Origin: Microbacterium sp. AG238
GTDB taxonomy: Bacteria; Actinomycetota; Actinomycetes; Actinomycetales; Microbacteriaceae
Direction of reading: 5' to 3'
Length of the DNA stretch: 64,000 nucleotides
Assembly: GCF_003610405.1 (NCBI RefSeq)
Contig: NZ_RAQC01000001.1
Coordinates: 1,860,001-1,924,000, forward strand
Position 1 is the stretch's first letter, and each line of letters begins with the position of its first letter. The notes under the pieces were generated by a model. That model had not been told where the DNA came from, did no database searches, and saw nothing but the letters and a program-made list of their open reading frames with translations. Both the position numbers and the translations under genes were made by a program. Positions 7,941 through 15,835 of this stretch are shown piece after piece.

Positions 7941-9422
7941 CTACCTCGGGACGGCGGTCCGGGCGGCGTCCGCCGCAGCGGGAACGTCGATCGCACGATC
8001 TGCGATGACCCGACGATACTCCTTCGCGCTGTCCTTCAACGTCCGCTCCTGAGTGTGGTAATCCACGTGCACGATGCCGAAACGCTTCTCGTACCCCCAG
8101 GCCCATTCGAAGTTGTCGAGCAGCGACCAGTAGAAGTAGCCGCGGACGTCGACACCGGCATCCTGCGCGTCGAGGATCGCGCCCAGGTGCACCCGCAGGA
8201 ACTCGGCGCGCTCGGTGTCGGGCACCGTCTTCTCGCCGTCGACCTCGACGAGCTCGTCGTCGTACGCGGCGCCGTTCTCGGTGACGTAGAGGATCGTGCC
8301 CACGGGCTGCGCGTACTCGGTCCACACGCGCTCGAGCAGCTGCGTCAGCCCCGCGGGCTGCACCTCCCAGTGCATCGACGTGCGGGGCAGGCCCCGCTCG
8401 TGCCAGTAGATGTCGTGACCGGCGGGCCACGGCGAGCCGGTCTCGCGATCGGTCGGCGCGTCGCCCGGGGCCGGCGGGTTCGGGTCGGGACGACCGCCCA
8501 CGAACTCGCCGTGGTAGTAGTTCACCCCGAGAGCATCGAGGGGCTGCGCGATGATCGCCGCGTCGCCCGGGCGCACGGCGTCGCGCCAGCGCTCGACCGC
8601 CGCGGCATCCACTCTCTCGATGTCGGCGACGATGTCGCCGGGGTACGCGGCCCGGAAGATCGGGTCGAGGAACCAGCGGTTGAACTGTCCGTCGATCCGT
8701 CGCGCCGCGTCGACGTCGGCGGCGTCGGTCGGGTCGGCGGGCTCGGCGACCGTCAGGTTCAGCGTGATGCCGAGCGACAGCGACGCGTCGCGCTCCCGCA
8801 GCGCGGCGACGGTCTGGCCGTGGCCGAGCAGCAGGTGGTGGGCGGCGAGCATGCCGTCGCCGATGTCGAACCGCCCCGGCGCGTGGATGCCGGCGGTGTA
8901 GCTGAGGAACGACGAGCACCACGGCTCGTTGAGCGTCGTCCAGTGGTGGACGCGGTCGCCGAGGGCGTCGTGCATGTCGAGGGCGTACTCGGTGAAGCGA
9001 TCGGCCGTCTCGCGAAGGGTCCAGCCACCCCGCTCCTCGATGGCCTGCGGCAGATCCCAGTGGTAGAGCGTCAGCCACGGGATGATGCCGGCGCCGAGCA
9101 GCTCGTCGACGAGACGCTCGTAGAAGTCGACGCCCTGCGGGTTGAGCGGTCCGCCGTCGGGACGCACGCGCGACCACGACGTCGAGAACCGGTAGGTGTC
9201 GAGACCGAGTTCCTTCATGAGCGCGACGTCGTCGCGGTAGCGGTGGTAGTGGTCGCACGCGACGTCACCGTTGTCGGCGTTGATGACGGCACCGGGCACA
9301 CGGGCGAACGCATCCCAGATCGACGCGGTGCGTCCGTCTTCGAAGGCCGCGCCCTCGATCTGGTACGCCGCGGTGGCCGCTCCGAAGAGGAAGCCGGTGG
9401 GAAAGCTGCGCGAAGCGTTCAT
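7941..9422 (-). CDS. bglC: Family 1 glycoside hydrolase (beta-glucosidase)
   Basis: 493-residue cytosolic GH1 enzyme, likely splitting imported cellobiose and short cello-oligosaccharides to glucose. The fold start FPTGFLFGAATAAYQIEG, the acid/base in TTLNEP (Glu about 166) and the nucleophile in YVTENG (Glu about 382) are intact. Two starts compete: ATG 9458 overlaps the cebG stop as ATGA, while ATG 9422 has AGGAG five bases upstream and gives the usual short GH1 N-terminus. I chose 9422. No signal peptide. Confidence 0.95.
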   Translation of the reverse strand: MNASRSFPTGFLFGAATAAYQIEGAAFEDGRTASIWDAFARVPGAVINADNGDVACDHYHRYRDDVALMKELGLDTYRFSTSWSRVRPDGGPLNPQGVDFYERLVDELLGAGIIPWLTLYHWDLPQAIEERGGWTLRETADRFTEYALDMHDALGDRVHHWTTLNEPWCSSFLSYTAGIHAPGRFDIGDGMLAAHHLLLGHGQTVAALRERDASLSLGITLNLTVAEPADPTDAADVDAARRIDGQFNRWFLDPIFRAAYPGDIVADIERVDAAAVERWRDAVRPGDAAIIAQPLDALGVNYYHGEFVGGRPDPNPPAPGDAPTDRETGSPWPAGHDIYWHERGLPRTSMHWEVQPAGLTQLLERVWTEYAQPVGTILYVTENGAAYDDELVEVDGEKTVPDTERAEFLRVHLGAILDAQDAGVDVRGYFYWSLLDNFEWAWGYEKRFGIVHVDYHTQERTLKDSAKEYRRVIADRAIDVPAAADAARTAVPR

Positions 9423-9454
9423 GTTCTCCTGCTGAATGCGGTCGAGGTTCAGGG

Positions 9455-10372
9455 TCATCCCTTCACCGCCCCGGCCATGATGCCACTGACGAGCTGCTTG
9501 CCCGCGAAGATGAACAGCAGCAGCAGCGGGATGGTCGCGAGGATGACGCCGGCGAGCACGATGGAGTAGTCGACGAAGTAGTTCGACTGCAGCAGCGACA
9601 GCGCCACGGGGAGCGTCGGGTTCTGCCGGTCGAGCACGATGAACGGCCAGAAGAAGTTGTTCCAGGCTCCGACGAAGGTGAAGAGGAACAGCATCGCCGC
9701 CGCGGGACGCGCCGCGGTCATGCCGACCGTCCAGAACGTGCGGATCATCGAGGCGCCGTCGACGCGCGCGGCCTCGATCAGCTCGTCGGGCACCGCCTGA
9801 CGCAGGTACTGCGTCATCCAGAACACCCCGAACGCGCTCGTGAGCGCCGGGATGATGATGGCACCGATCTGCCCCGTCCACCCGAGCTCGGAGAACAGGA
9901 TGTACAGCGGCACGACGCCGAGCTGCTGCGGCACGGCCATGGTCGCCACGACGAAGATCAGCAGCCCGGGCCCGCCGTGGAAGCGCAGCTTCGCGAAGGC
10001 CCAGCCCGCGAGCGTCGAGGTGATCACGACGGCGGCGGCGATGAGGAACGAGCTGTAGATGGAGTTCCACAGCGCCGGCCAGAAGTTGACGGCCGGGTTG
10101 GAGATGACCGAGAGGGCGTTCTCGATGAAGTTGCCTCCGGGGATCCATGGGAAATCGCCGCGCAGTGTGGAGGAGTCACCCGAGCCGATCACGAACGACC
10201 AGTACAGGGGGAACACCGCCGAGAGGAAGACCGCGCCGAGGATGCCGTAGGTCCAGAAGCCGGGGCGGCTGCCACGGATGCGGCGGGCGCGCGCACCGCG
10301 ACGCTGCTTGTCCGCGGTCGGGATGCCCTCTTCCACCGTGGCGAGGGGGACGGGAGTGCCGATGGTGCTCAT
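9455..10372 (-). CDS. cebG: Carbohydrate ABC transporter permease, MalG type
   Basis: 305 residues, six predicted membrane helices. The EAA loop for ATPase contact reads IEAARVDGASMIRTFWTVGM, followed by the Trp-rich AWNNFFWPFIVL segment typical of MalG-like subunits. The ATG at 10372 overlaps the cebF stop (ATGA). Together with CebE and CebF it forms a sugar importer. No ATPase gene is in the operon, as in Streptomyces, where a shared MsiK ATPase serves several importers; the ATPase should lie elsewhere in the genome. Confidence 0.95.
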   Translation of the reverse strand: MSTIGTPVPLATVEEGIPTADKQRRGARARRIRGSRPGFWTYGILGAVFLSAVFPLYWSFVIGSGDSSTLRGDFPWIPGGNFIENALSVISNPAVNFWPALWNSIYSSFLIAAAVVITSTLAGWAFAKLRFHGGPGLLIFVVATMAVPQQLGVVPLYILFSELGWTGQIGAIIIPALTSAFGVFWMTQYLRQAVPDELIEAARVDGASMIRTFWTVGMTAARPAAAMLFLFTFVGAWNNFFWPFIVLDRQNPTLPVALSLLQSNYFVDYSIVLAGVILATIPLLLLFIFAGKQLVSGIMAGAVKG

Positions 10373-11424
10373 GCCTGGTTCTCCTTCAGCGCGCGCTGCG
10401 CCTGCTTGGCCTGCTTCTTCTGCTCCCGTTTGCTGAGCTCCCGGCGCAGCCCCTCGTCTCGGACGAGGGTGCGGGTCACCACGAGGTTCACCAGACCGAT
10501 CAGCACGATGATGATGAACAGGATCCACGCCATCGCCGCGGCGCGGCCGAAGTTCCACTGGCCCCAGCCGACGTCGTAGAGGTAGAGCGTGATGGTCAGC
10601 CACTGCTGAGCGGATCCACCGCGGCCGAACTGGTCGAACACGCGCGGCTCGTCGAAGATCTGCAGGCCGCCGATCGTGGCCGTGATGATGACGAAGATGA
10701 GGGTCGGCTTCAGCGACGGCAGCGTGATCGAGAAGAACTGCCGTACGGGACCGGCGCCGTCGACGGTGGCGGCCTCGTAGAAGTCGCGGTTCACGGCCTG
10801 CATGGCCGCGAGCAGGATGAGGGTGTTGTAGCCCATCCAGCGGTAGTTCACCATCGTCGCGATCGCGACGTGGCTCCAGAACGGCTCGACGTGCCAGGGG
10901 ATGGCTCCGATGCCGATCGCCTGCAGGATGCCGTTGATGAAGCCCGACTGGTCGGCGAACATCGCGTTGAAGATGAGGCCGACGGCGATGGGCGCGACGA
11001 CGTAGGGAACGAGAACCGCCATGCGCCAGAAGGTCTTGGCGCGGATGTTCCGGTCGAGCACGGCGGCGATGAAGATCGCGAGCACGAGCTGCGGAACGCT
11101 CGAGAGCAGGAAGATGCTGAAGGTGTTGCGCAGCGCCGTCCAGAAGTGGGGCTGCGACAGGATCCAGATGTACTGGTCGAATCCGATGAACTCACCCTCG
11201 CCGCGGATGAGGTCCCAGTCCATGAACGAGATCACCGCGGTGTACGCGATGGGGAAGAGCCCCACGATCGCGAACATGATGAAGAAGGGCGAGATGTAGA
11301 GGTAGGGCGAGAAGCGGATGTCCCACTTGCTGAGCTTCTGCGAGAAAGAGATGACTCGCGGAGGACGACCGCCGTCGTCGTTTCGGGGGGAGCGCGTCGC
11401 CGGGCGCTGCTGAGTCGTGGTCAC
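10369..11424 (-). CDS. cebF: Carbohydrate ABC transporter permease, MalF type
   Basis: 351 residues, six or seven helices, with an EAA loop (YEAATVDGAGPVRQFFSITLPSL split across helices) that would contact the ATPase. The charged N-terminal tail of about 35 residues is cytosolic. The start is GTG with AAGGACG five bases upstream. The C-terminus is unusually rich in Lys/Gln/Arg (REQKKQAKQAQRAL). It overlaps cebG by 4 nt, in the order expected for cebEFG. Confidence 0.95.
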   Translation of the reverse strand: MTTTQQRPATRSPRNDDGGRPPRVISFSQKLSKWDIRFSPYLYISPFFIMFAIVGLFPIAYTAVISFMDWDLIRGEGEFIGFDQYIWILSQPHFWTALRNTFSIFLLSSVPQLVLAIFIAAVLDRNIRAKTFWRMAVLVPYVVAPIAVGLIFNAMFADQSGFINGILQAIGIGAIPWHVEPFWSHVAIATMVNYRWMGYNTLILLAAMQAVNRDFYEAATVDGAGPVRQFFSITLPSLKPTLIFVIITATIGGLQIFDEPRVFDQFGRGGSAQQWLTITLYLYDVGWGQWNFGRAAAMAWILFIIIVLIGLVNLVVTRTLVRDEGLRRELSKREQKKQAKQAQRALKENQA

Positions 11425-11495
11425 GATCGTCCTTCGGGTGCGAGAGGGGGAGCGCCGGGGCGCACCTGTGGTGGGGTGCGCCCCGACAGGGCGGG

Positions 11496-12758
11496 TCAGA
11501 AGCTTCCGACCTCGGTCTCCCAGGTCTTCCAGGAGGTCTCCTTGTCCTCGATGCCGTCGAAGACGCGCGTGATCGCGTTGCCGAGGGCGTCGTGGAACTG
11601 GAAGTACTTCGGACCCTTGAAGGTCGTGACGGTGATCGCGTTGGCGCGGTCGATGCCGATCTGACCCGAAGGAGCGTTGTTGAAGTATTCGTTGACGAAC
11701 CCGGTCAGGTCGGGGCTCGACTGCGCCTCGGGCTGGCTCGGGAAGGTGCCGGCGTTGTTGAAGGCCTTGATCTGCGTCTCAGGCGACGTCAGCCAGTCGG
11801 CGAGCTTCTGCGCGTTGGTGAGGTTCTTGCCGTTCGCGGGGACCACGAGGTACGAACCGCCCCAGTTGCCGCCGCCCTCGGGGAACGCGTTGGCGATGTC
11901 CCAGCCGGCGATGTCGGGTGCTTCGCCCTCGATGATGCCGTGCATCCACGGCGGGCACAGCATCGCGGCGAACTTACCGCTCGCCATCGAGGCGTACCAG
12001 TCGTCGGACCACTGGCCGGCGTAGGCCGAGATCGGGATCGCCTTGTCGACGACGGTGTCGTAGGCCTCGCGGATGTCGGGGTTCTCGGTCGCGATGACCG
12101 TGCCGTCCGGCTCCTCGTAAGCGACCTCGAGCTGGTTCACGACGCCCTGGAGGACGGAGTTCGCCGAGTCGATGAAGGGCTCACCCGTCTTGGCGACGTA
12201 GTCGCTGCCGACCTGGAAGAACGCGTCCCACGTCGGGAAGAGCTGAGCGACCTCTTCACGGTCGGTGGGCAGTCCGGCGGCCTCGAAGAGGTCGGCACGG
12301 TAGCAGATGGCCTGGGGTCCGACGTCGGTGCCGTACGCGACGAGGTTGCCCTCGGCGTCGGTCGCAGCCTTCTCCTTCCAGTCGAGCCAGCGGCCCGCGA
12401 GCTCGTCGGGCACCGGCGCGACGAGGTCGGAGTACTGCATCATCTCGGGGAACCAGTCGACCTCGACGCCCTCGACGTCGGCGAGTCCGGTCTTGCCGAG
12501 CTTCTGGAAGAAGTTGGTGCGGGCGTCGTTCGAGGTCGCCGCCTTGGTGTGGACGACCTTGATGCCGGTCTCCTCGGTGAACTCCGCGAGCAGTTCGTCG
12601 GTGTAGCCGAAGTCGTTGAACGTCGCGAGGGTGACGGTGTCGGAGTCGCCACCGGATGCGGCCTGGTCACCTCCGCCCGAACATCCGGCGAGGACGATGG
12701 CCGAGGTGGTTGCGACGCCGGCCACGAGGCCGATCCGCCGCAGTGCGCGTGAATTCAC
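11496..12758 (-). CDS. cebE: Sugar-binding lipoprotein of ABC importer (CebE-like)
   Basis: 420-residue extracellular solute-binding protein, family 1. The signal peptide ends in lipobox LAGC with the lipidated Cys about 26, followed by a Gly/Ser linker, so it is anchored to the outer face of the membrane. The mature domain keeps typical SBP_1 features ([32 protein letters not shown], aromatic residues for stacking sugar). First gene of the operon, 72 nt before cebF. Cellobiose/cello-oligosaccharides are the likely ligand, inferred from bglC and the CebR boxes. Confidence 0.92.
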   Translation of the reverse strand: MNSRALRRIGLVAGVATTSAIVLAGCSGGGDQAASGGDSDTVTLATFNDFGYTDELLAEFTEETGIKVVHTKAATSNDARTNFFQKLGKTGLADVEGVEVDWFPEMMQYSDLVAPVPDELAGRWLDWKEKAATDAEGNLVAYGTDVGPQAICYRADLFEAAGLPTDREEVAQLFPTWDAFFQVGSDYVAKTGEPFIDSANSVLQGVVNQLEVAYEEPDGTVIATENPDIREAYDTVVDKAIPISAYAGQWSDDWYASMASGKFAAMLCPPWMHGIIEGEAPDIAGWDIANAFPEGGGNWGGSYLVVPANGKNLTNAQKLADWLTSPETQIKAFNNAGTFPSQPEAQSSPDLTGFVNEYFNNAPSGQIGIDRANAITVTTFKGPKYFQFHDALGNAITRVFDGIEDKETSWKTWETEVGSF

Positions 12759-12813
12759 GTGTCACTCCTTCGTGATTGCGGGTATCTGGTGCGCGGTGCT
12801 GCGCACCCGACTG

Positions 12814-12827
12814 TGGGAGCGCTCTCA
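12814..12827. promoter_or_regulatory. CebR-type operator 1
   Basis: TGGGAGCGCTCTCA, one mismatch from the Streptomyces CebR box. It lies between the predicted transcription start and the cebE start codon. Confidence 0.85.
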
Positions 12828-12840
12828 CCGATTGACCATG

Positions 12841-12869
12841 ACCATACGGGAGCGCTCCCAGGATCACAA
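12841..12869 (-). promoter_or_regulatory. cebE promoter
   Basis: On the minus strand TTGTGA (12869-12864) and TATGGT (12846-12841) are separated by exactly 17 bp. Operator 2 occupies the spacer exactly between the two hexamers and operator 3 abuts the -35 side. This geometry is direct evidence for promoter occlusion by a LacI-type repressor. Confidence 0.75.
12847..12860. promoter_or_regulatory. CebR-type operator 2
   Basis: CGGGAGCGCTCCCA, 13 of 14 matches to TGGGAGCGCTCCCA, in the -10/-35 spacer of the cebE promoter. Confidence 0.88.
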
Positions 12870-12882
12870 GGGAGCGCTCCCA
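12869..12882. promoter_or_regulatory. CebR-type operator 3
   Basis: AGGGAGCGCTCCCA, 13 of 14 matches to the CebR box, touching the -35 hexamer. Centres of the three boxes are 33 and 22 bp apart, close to three and two helix turns, so they face roughly the same side of the DNA. Confidence 0.88.
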
Positions 12883-12949
12883 AAGACGATGGTCACGATC
12901 CGGTCACGAGGCCGGCCAGATGCGGCAACGGGGCGCGGCATCCCACCCG

Positions 12950-12955
12950 TAGACT
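12950..12955 (+). promoter_or_regulatory. -10 element of purSQ
   Basis: TAGACT, about 37 nt before the purS ATG, with GGAG at 12982-12985 as RBS. TAGACTGGTCGCG here matches TAGACTGATCGCG before purL at 12 of 13 bases. Confidence 0.6.
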
Positions 12956-12991
12956 GGTCGCGCACCCATCCCGCGACCTCCGGAGCGAGCA

Positions 12992-13237
12992 ATGCCCACC
13001 ATCGTCGTCGACGTCATGCCCAAGGCCGAGCTGCTGGATCCGCAGGGCAAGGCGGTATCGGGCGCCCTGACCCGCCTCGGCGTGGCCGGCTTCTCCGACG
13101 TCCGCATCGGCAAGCGCTTCGAGCTCACGGTCGACCGCGCCGACGAGGCGACTCTCGAGACCGCTCGCCGCATCGCCGACGAGATCCTGTCGAACTCGGT
13201 CATCGAGGACGTCGTGAACATCGAGGTCGTGGAGTGA
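12992..13237 (+). CDS. purS: Phosphoribosylformylglycinamidine synthase subunit PurS
   Basis: 81-residue bridging subunit of the PurLSQ complex that converts FGAR to FGAM. The sequence [19 protein letters not shown] and the motif VRIGKRFEL are typical PurS features. Stop codon TGA overlaps the purQ GTG start (GTGA), so synthesis is coupled. The presence of PurS agrees with the short PurL at 45 kb, which cannot work without it. Confidence 0.96.
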   Translation: MPTIVVDVMPKAELLDPQGKAVSGALTRLGVAGFSDVRIGKRFELTVDRADEATLETARRIADEILSNSVIEDVVNIEVVE

Positions 13238-13938
13238 CCGCGCGCATCGGGGTCATCACCTTCCCGGGCTCTCTCGACGATCGCGACGCGCAGCGCGCCG
13301 TCCGTCTCGCCGGCGCCGAGCCCGTCGCCCTCTGGCATGGCTCGCACGACCTCGACGGCGTCGACGCGCTCGTGCTGCCCGGTGGCTTCAGCTACGGCGA
13401 CTACCTCCGCGCCGGTGCGATCGCCGCGCTCGCGCCGATCATGGCCGAGGTGAAGGATGCCGCAGACAAGGGCATGCCCATCCTCGGCATCTGCAATGGC
13501 TTCCAGATGCTCGTCGAGGCGCACCTGCTGCCCGGCGGGCTCATCCGCAACGCCCACCAGCAGTTCATCCGCCGCGACCAGCGGCTCGTCGTCGAGAACG
13601 CCGACACCGCCTGGACGAGCGGATTCGACGCGGGCCAAGAGATCGTCATCCCGCTGAAGAACGCCGACGGCGGCTTCACCTGCTCGGCCGAGACGCTGAA
13701 GCAGATCGAGGGCGACGGCCTCGTCGCGTTCCGTTACCGCGGCGTGAACCCCAATGGCTCGCTCGACGACATCGCCGGGCTCACGAACGAGCGCGGCAAC
13801 GTCGTCGGGCTCATGCCCCACCCCGAGCACGCGGTCGAGCCCGGCTTCGGCCCGAACACCACCGACGCGATGCGCTCGGGCACCGACGGACTCACCTTCT
13901 TCACGTCGGCCGTCGCCGCCGTCCTCGCTCGCGTCTGA
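13234..13938 (+). CDS. purQ: Phosphoribosylformylglycinamidine synthase, glutaminase subunit PurQ
   Basis: 234-residue class I glutamine amidotransferase delivering ammonia to PurL. The nucleophile elbow GICNGFQML carries Cys about 87, and the C-terminal His/Glu of the catalytic triad are in [10 protein letters not shown]. The GTG start at 13234 overlaps the purS stop and gives the canonical beginning [11 protein letters not shown]. Confidence 0.96.
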   Translation: MTARIGVITFPGSLDDRDAQRAVRLAGAEPVALWHGSHDLDGVDALVLPGGFSYGDYLRAGAIAALAPIMAEVKDAADKGMPILGICNGFQMLVEAHLLPGGLIRNAHQQFIRRDQRLVVENADTAWTSGFDAGQEIVIPLKNADGGFTCSAETLKQIEGDGLVAFRYRGVNPNGSLDDIAGLTNERGNVVGLMPHPEHAVEPGFGPNTTDAMRSGTDGLTFFTSAVAAVLARV

Positions 13939-13972
13939 CGCGGGCGCGGGCCGAGACGTCTTCCCGGGTCGG

Positions 13973-13978
13973 TAGCGT
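13973..13978 (+). promoter_or_regulatory. -10 element of the 2-hydroxyacid dehydrogenase gene (leaderless)
   Basis: TAGCGT followed by 6 nt and then ATG 13985. Confidence 0.6.
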
Positions 13979-13984
13979 GGGGGC

Positions 13985-14914
13985 ATGAGCGAATCCCCCC
14001 GCAGCGTCGTCGTCAGCGTTCCCACCGATGAGCTGGCAGCCGACATCGGGGCCGTTCCCGACGGTGTCGAGCTGGTCGTCTGGGACCTCCGCTCCCCCGC
14101 GCCCCGCGACGCGTTCGACATGGTGGTCCCGCCCTATATGTCGGGCAAGCGACTGCTCAGCGCACTCGGCGGCGTGAAGGTCGGGCTTCTCCAGAGCCAG
14201 TCCATCGGCTACGAGGGCATGGGCGCGTACCTGCCCGAGGGCACGAGGCTCGCGAACGCGTCGAGCGTCCACGAGACCGCGACGGCCGAGATCGCCGTCG
14301 GCCTCGCGATCGCGGCGCAGCGCGACCTCGCCGACTACGTCCGCAATCAGGAGTCGTCGCGGTGGGCGCCGCAGTTCAGCCGGAGCGTCGCCGACCGCAC
14401 GGTGCTGGTGCTCGGCTACGGCGGTGTCGGCAAGGCCGTGGCATCCCGCCTGCTGCCCTTCGAGACGACGATCGTGCCGGTCGCATCCCGCGCACGCGAC
14501 GAGGACGGGGTGCACATCCACGGCATCGACGAGCTCGACGAGCTGCTGCCGAGCACCGACATCCTCATGATCACGCTGCCGGGCGGCGAGCCGACGAAGG
14601 GCCTGATCGGCGCGCGCGAGCTCGCGCTCCTCCCCGACGGCGCGCTCGTCGTCAACGTCGGTCGCGGCACCGTGCTCGACACCGACGCACTGGTGGCCGA
14701 GCTGCAGTCCGAGCGACTGCGCGCCGCCCTCGACGTCGTCGACCCCGAGCCGCTGCCCGAGGATCACCCGCTCTGGCGCGCGCCCGGCGCCCTCGTCGTG
14801 CCCCACGTGGGTGGCGCCGCCGACGCCATGCGCCCGCGCATCGCGAAGCTCGTCCGCACGCAGATCGAGCGCCTCGCCGCCGGCGAGGAGTCGATCAACA
14901 TCGTCGAGGGCTGA
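13985..14914 (+). CDS. D-isomer-specific 2-hydroxyacid dehydrogenase family protein
   Basis: 309-residue NAD(P)-dependent oxidoreductase. The Rossmann motif is GYGGVGKAVASRL (about residues 143-155). The conserved NVGRGTVLDTDAL, the Glu in DPEPLPEDHPL and the His in VPHVGGAAD supply the usual Arg/Glu/His catalytic set. The substrate is unknown; phosphoglycerate-dehydrogenase-like and glyoxylate-reductase-like members share these motifs. Own leaderless-type promoter; not part of the pur operon. Confidence 0.93.
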   Translation: MSESPRSVVVSVPTDELAADIGAVPDGVELVVWDLRSPAPRDAFDMVVPPYMSGKRLLSALGGVKVGLLQSQSIGYEGMGAYLPEGTRLANASSVHETATAEIAVGLAIAAQRDLADYVRNQESSRWAPQFSRSVADRTVLVLGYGGVGKAVASRLLPFETTIVPVASRARDEDGVHIHGIDELDELLPSTDILMITLPGGEPTKGLIGARELALLPDGALVVNVGRGTVLDTDALVAELQSERLRAALDVVDPEPLPEDHPLWRAPGALVVPHVGGAADAMRPRIAKLVRTQIERLAAGEESINIVEG

Positions 14915-15238
14915 GCCGCCGCTGCCGGGCCCGTGCCGGTCTCGGGCACGGCTCGGCCCGCGGTCCCGGGTGCCGTACGCAGGCTGAAAGCCGTCGGACG
15001 GCACCGTCGCCCCGCTCACGGCACGCTCAGCCTGAAGCCGGCCTGCTTAAGAGCCTGTTCACGCGACCCCGGCGGCCCGGAGTCGGCAACGAGCTGCGTC
15101 TCGCGCTCGGCCATCAAACCGGGTCGGGGTCGGAGCTTGCGCGTCCCGTCTACAGGATGAACGTCCCGGACCCGCCGCGAGGAGCCTCCGCGCGACGCTC
15201 AACCTGCGCACGGCACAGGTGCACGGGACCGGACCGGA
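14915..15238. other. 324-nt non-coding gap with three hairpins; possible structured RNA
   Basis: No convincing ORF in any frame. Visible structures: (1) 14926-14960, CGGGCC..GGCCCG enclosing CGTGCC..GGCACG, directly after the dehydrogenase stop; (2) 14969-15005, GGTGCCGT..ACGGCACC with an inner GGCT-GAA-AGCC; (3) 15202-15220, ACCTGCGC-ACG-GCACAGGT, just past the apt stop on the minus strand. Hairpins 1 and 3 may end the flanking transcripts although neither has a T-tract. The middle 200 nt holds no motif of tmRNA, SRP RNA, RNase P or tRNA that I can recognise. Confidence 0.45.
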
Positions 15239-15757
15239 TCAGACGCGGAAGATCGTGTGGACCGGACCGCAGACGTCCTGCCCGCCGAGCTCGGTGAGCT
15301 CCATCAGCACGGCGGTCCCGACGGTCCGGTGCCCGAGGCCTTCGAGCAGACGCTGAGCGGCACGCAGGGTTCCCCCCGTGGCCAGCACGTCGTCGACGAG
15401 CAGCACCCGCGTACCGCGCGGCAGGTCGTCGGCCATCTCGATCGTGGCCTGACCGTACTCGAGGTCGTACGAGACGGATGCCGCCGGGCGCGGCAGCTTG
15501 CCCGCCTTGCGGATCGGCACCATGCCGACGCCGCTCGCGGCGGCCACGGCGCCGGCGATGAGGAATCCGCGCGCTTCGACGCCGGCGACGACGTCGAACT
15601 CACGGGCGAAGGGCGCGATGATCGCGTCGATGACGCTGCGCAGCGCGGTGGCGTCGGCGAGCAGCGGCGAGATGTCGCGGAAGAGGATGCCCGGTTCGGG
15701 GAAGTCCGGGATGAGCGCGATGAGCGACTCGGCGTGCTCGAGGGGGTCGGAAGTCAC
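15239..15757 (-). CDS. apt: Adenine phosphoribosyltransferase
   Basis: Salvages adenine to AMP with PRPP. 172 residues, standard length. The PRPP loop is VLLVDDVLATGGT (about residues 117-129), and IPDFPEPGILFRDISPLL and GVEARGF are APT-specific. The start is GTG at 15757; a TAGGGT box on the minus strand ends 6 nt before it, so the transcript is probably leaderless. Stands alone, divergent from the GH13 gene. Confidence 0.96.
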   Translation of the reverse strand: MTSDPLEHAESLIALIPDFPEPGILFRDISPLLADATALRSVIDAIIAPFAREFDVVAGVEARGFLIAGAVAAASGVGMVPIRKAGKLPRPAASVSYDLEYGQATIEMADDLPRGTRVLLVDDVLATGGTLRAAQRLLEGLGHRTVGTAVLMELTELGGQDVCGPVHTIFRV

Positions 15758-15763
15758 CGAACC

Positions 15764-15769
15764 ACCCTA
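15764..15769 (-). promoter_or_regulatory. -10 element of apt (leaderless)
   Basis: TAGGGT on the minus strand, 6 nt before the GTG at 15757. Confidence 0.6.
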
Positions 15770-15807
15770 GGCCCGTTTCGAGAGGCCGCCGACGGTGACG
15801 GCGCGAC

Positions 15808-15821
15808 TGCAAGCGCTTGCA
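15808..15821. promoter_or_regulatory. LacI-type operator of the GH13 gene
   Basis: TGCAAGCGCTTGCA, a perfect 14-bp palindrome centred on CG, the classic form of LacI/GalR operators. It sits 1 bp upstream of the -10 box. The LacI regulator encoded two genes on is the obvious candidate ligand-responsive repressor. Confidence 0.85.
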
Positions 15822-15822
15822 C

Positions 15823-15828
15823 TAGAGT
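15823..15828 (+). promoter_or_regulatory. -10 element of the GH13 gene (leaderless)
   Basis: TAGAGT, 7 nt before ATG 15836, immediately 3' of the LacI-type palindrome. Confidence 0.65.
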
Positions 15829-15835
15829 GAGCGCC

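Noticed and set aside
14915..15238. tRNA, tmRNA, RNase P or SRP RNA in the long gap
   Set aside because: No GGTTCGA-type T-loop, no tag-peptide frame, no conserved RNase P or SRP motifs on either strand.
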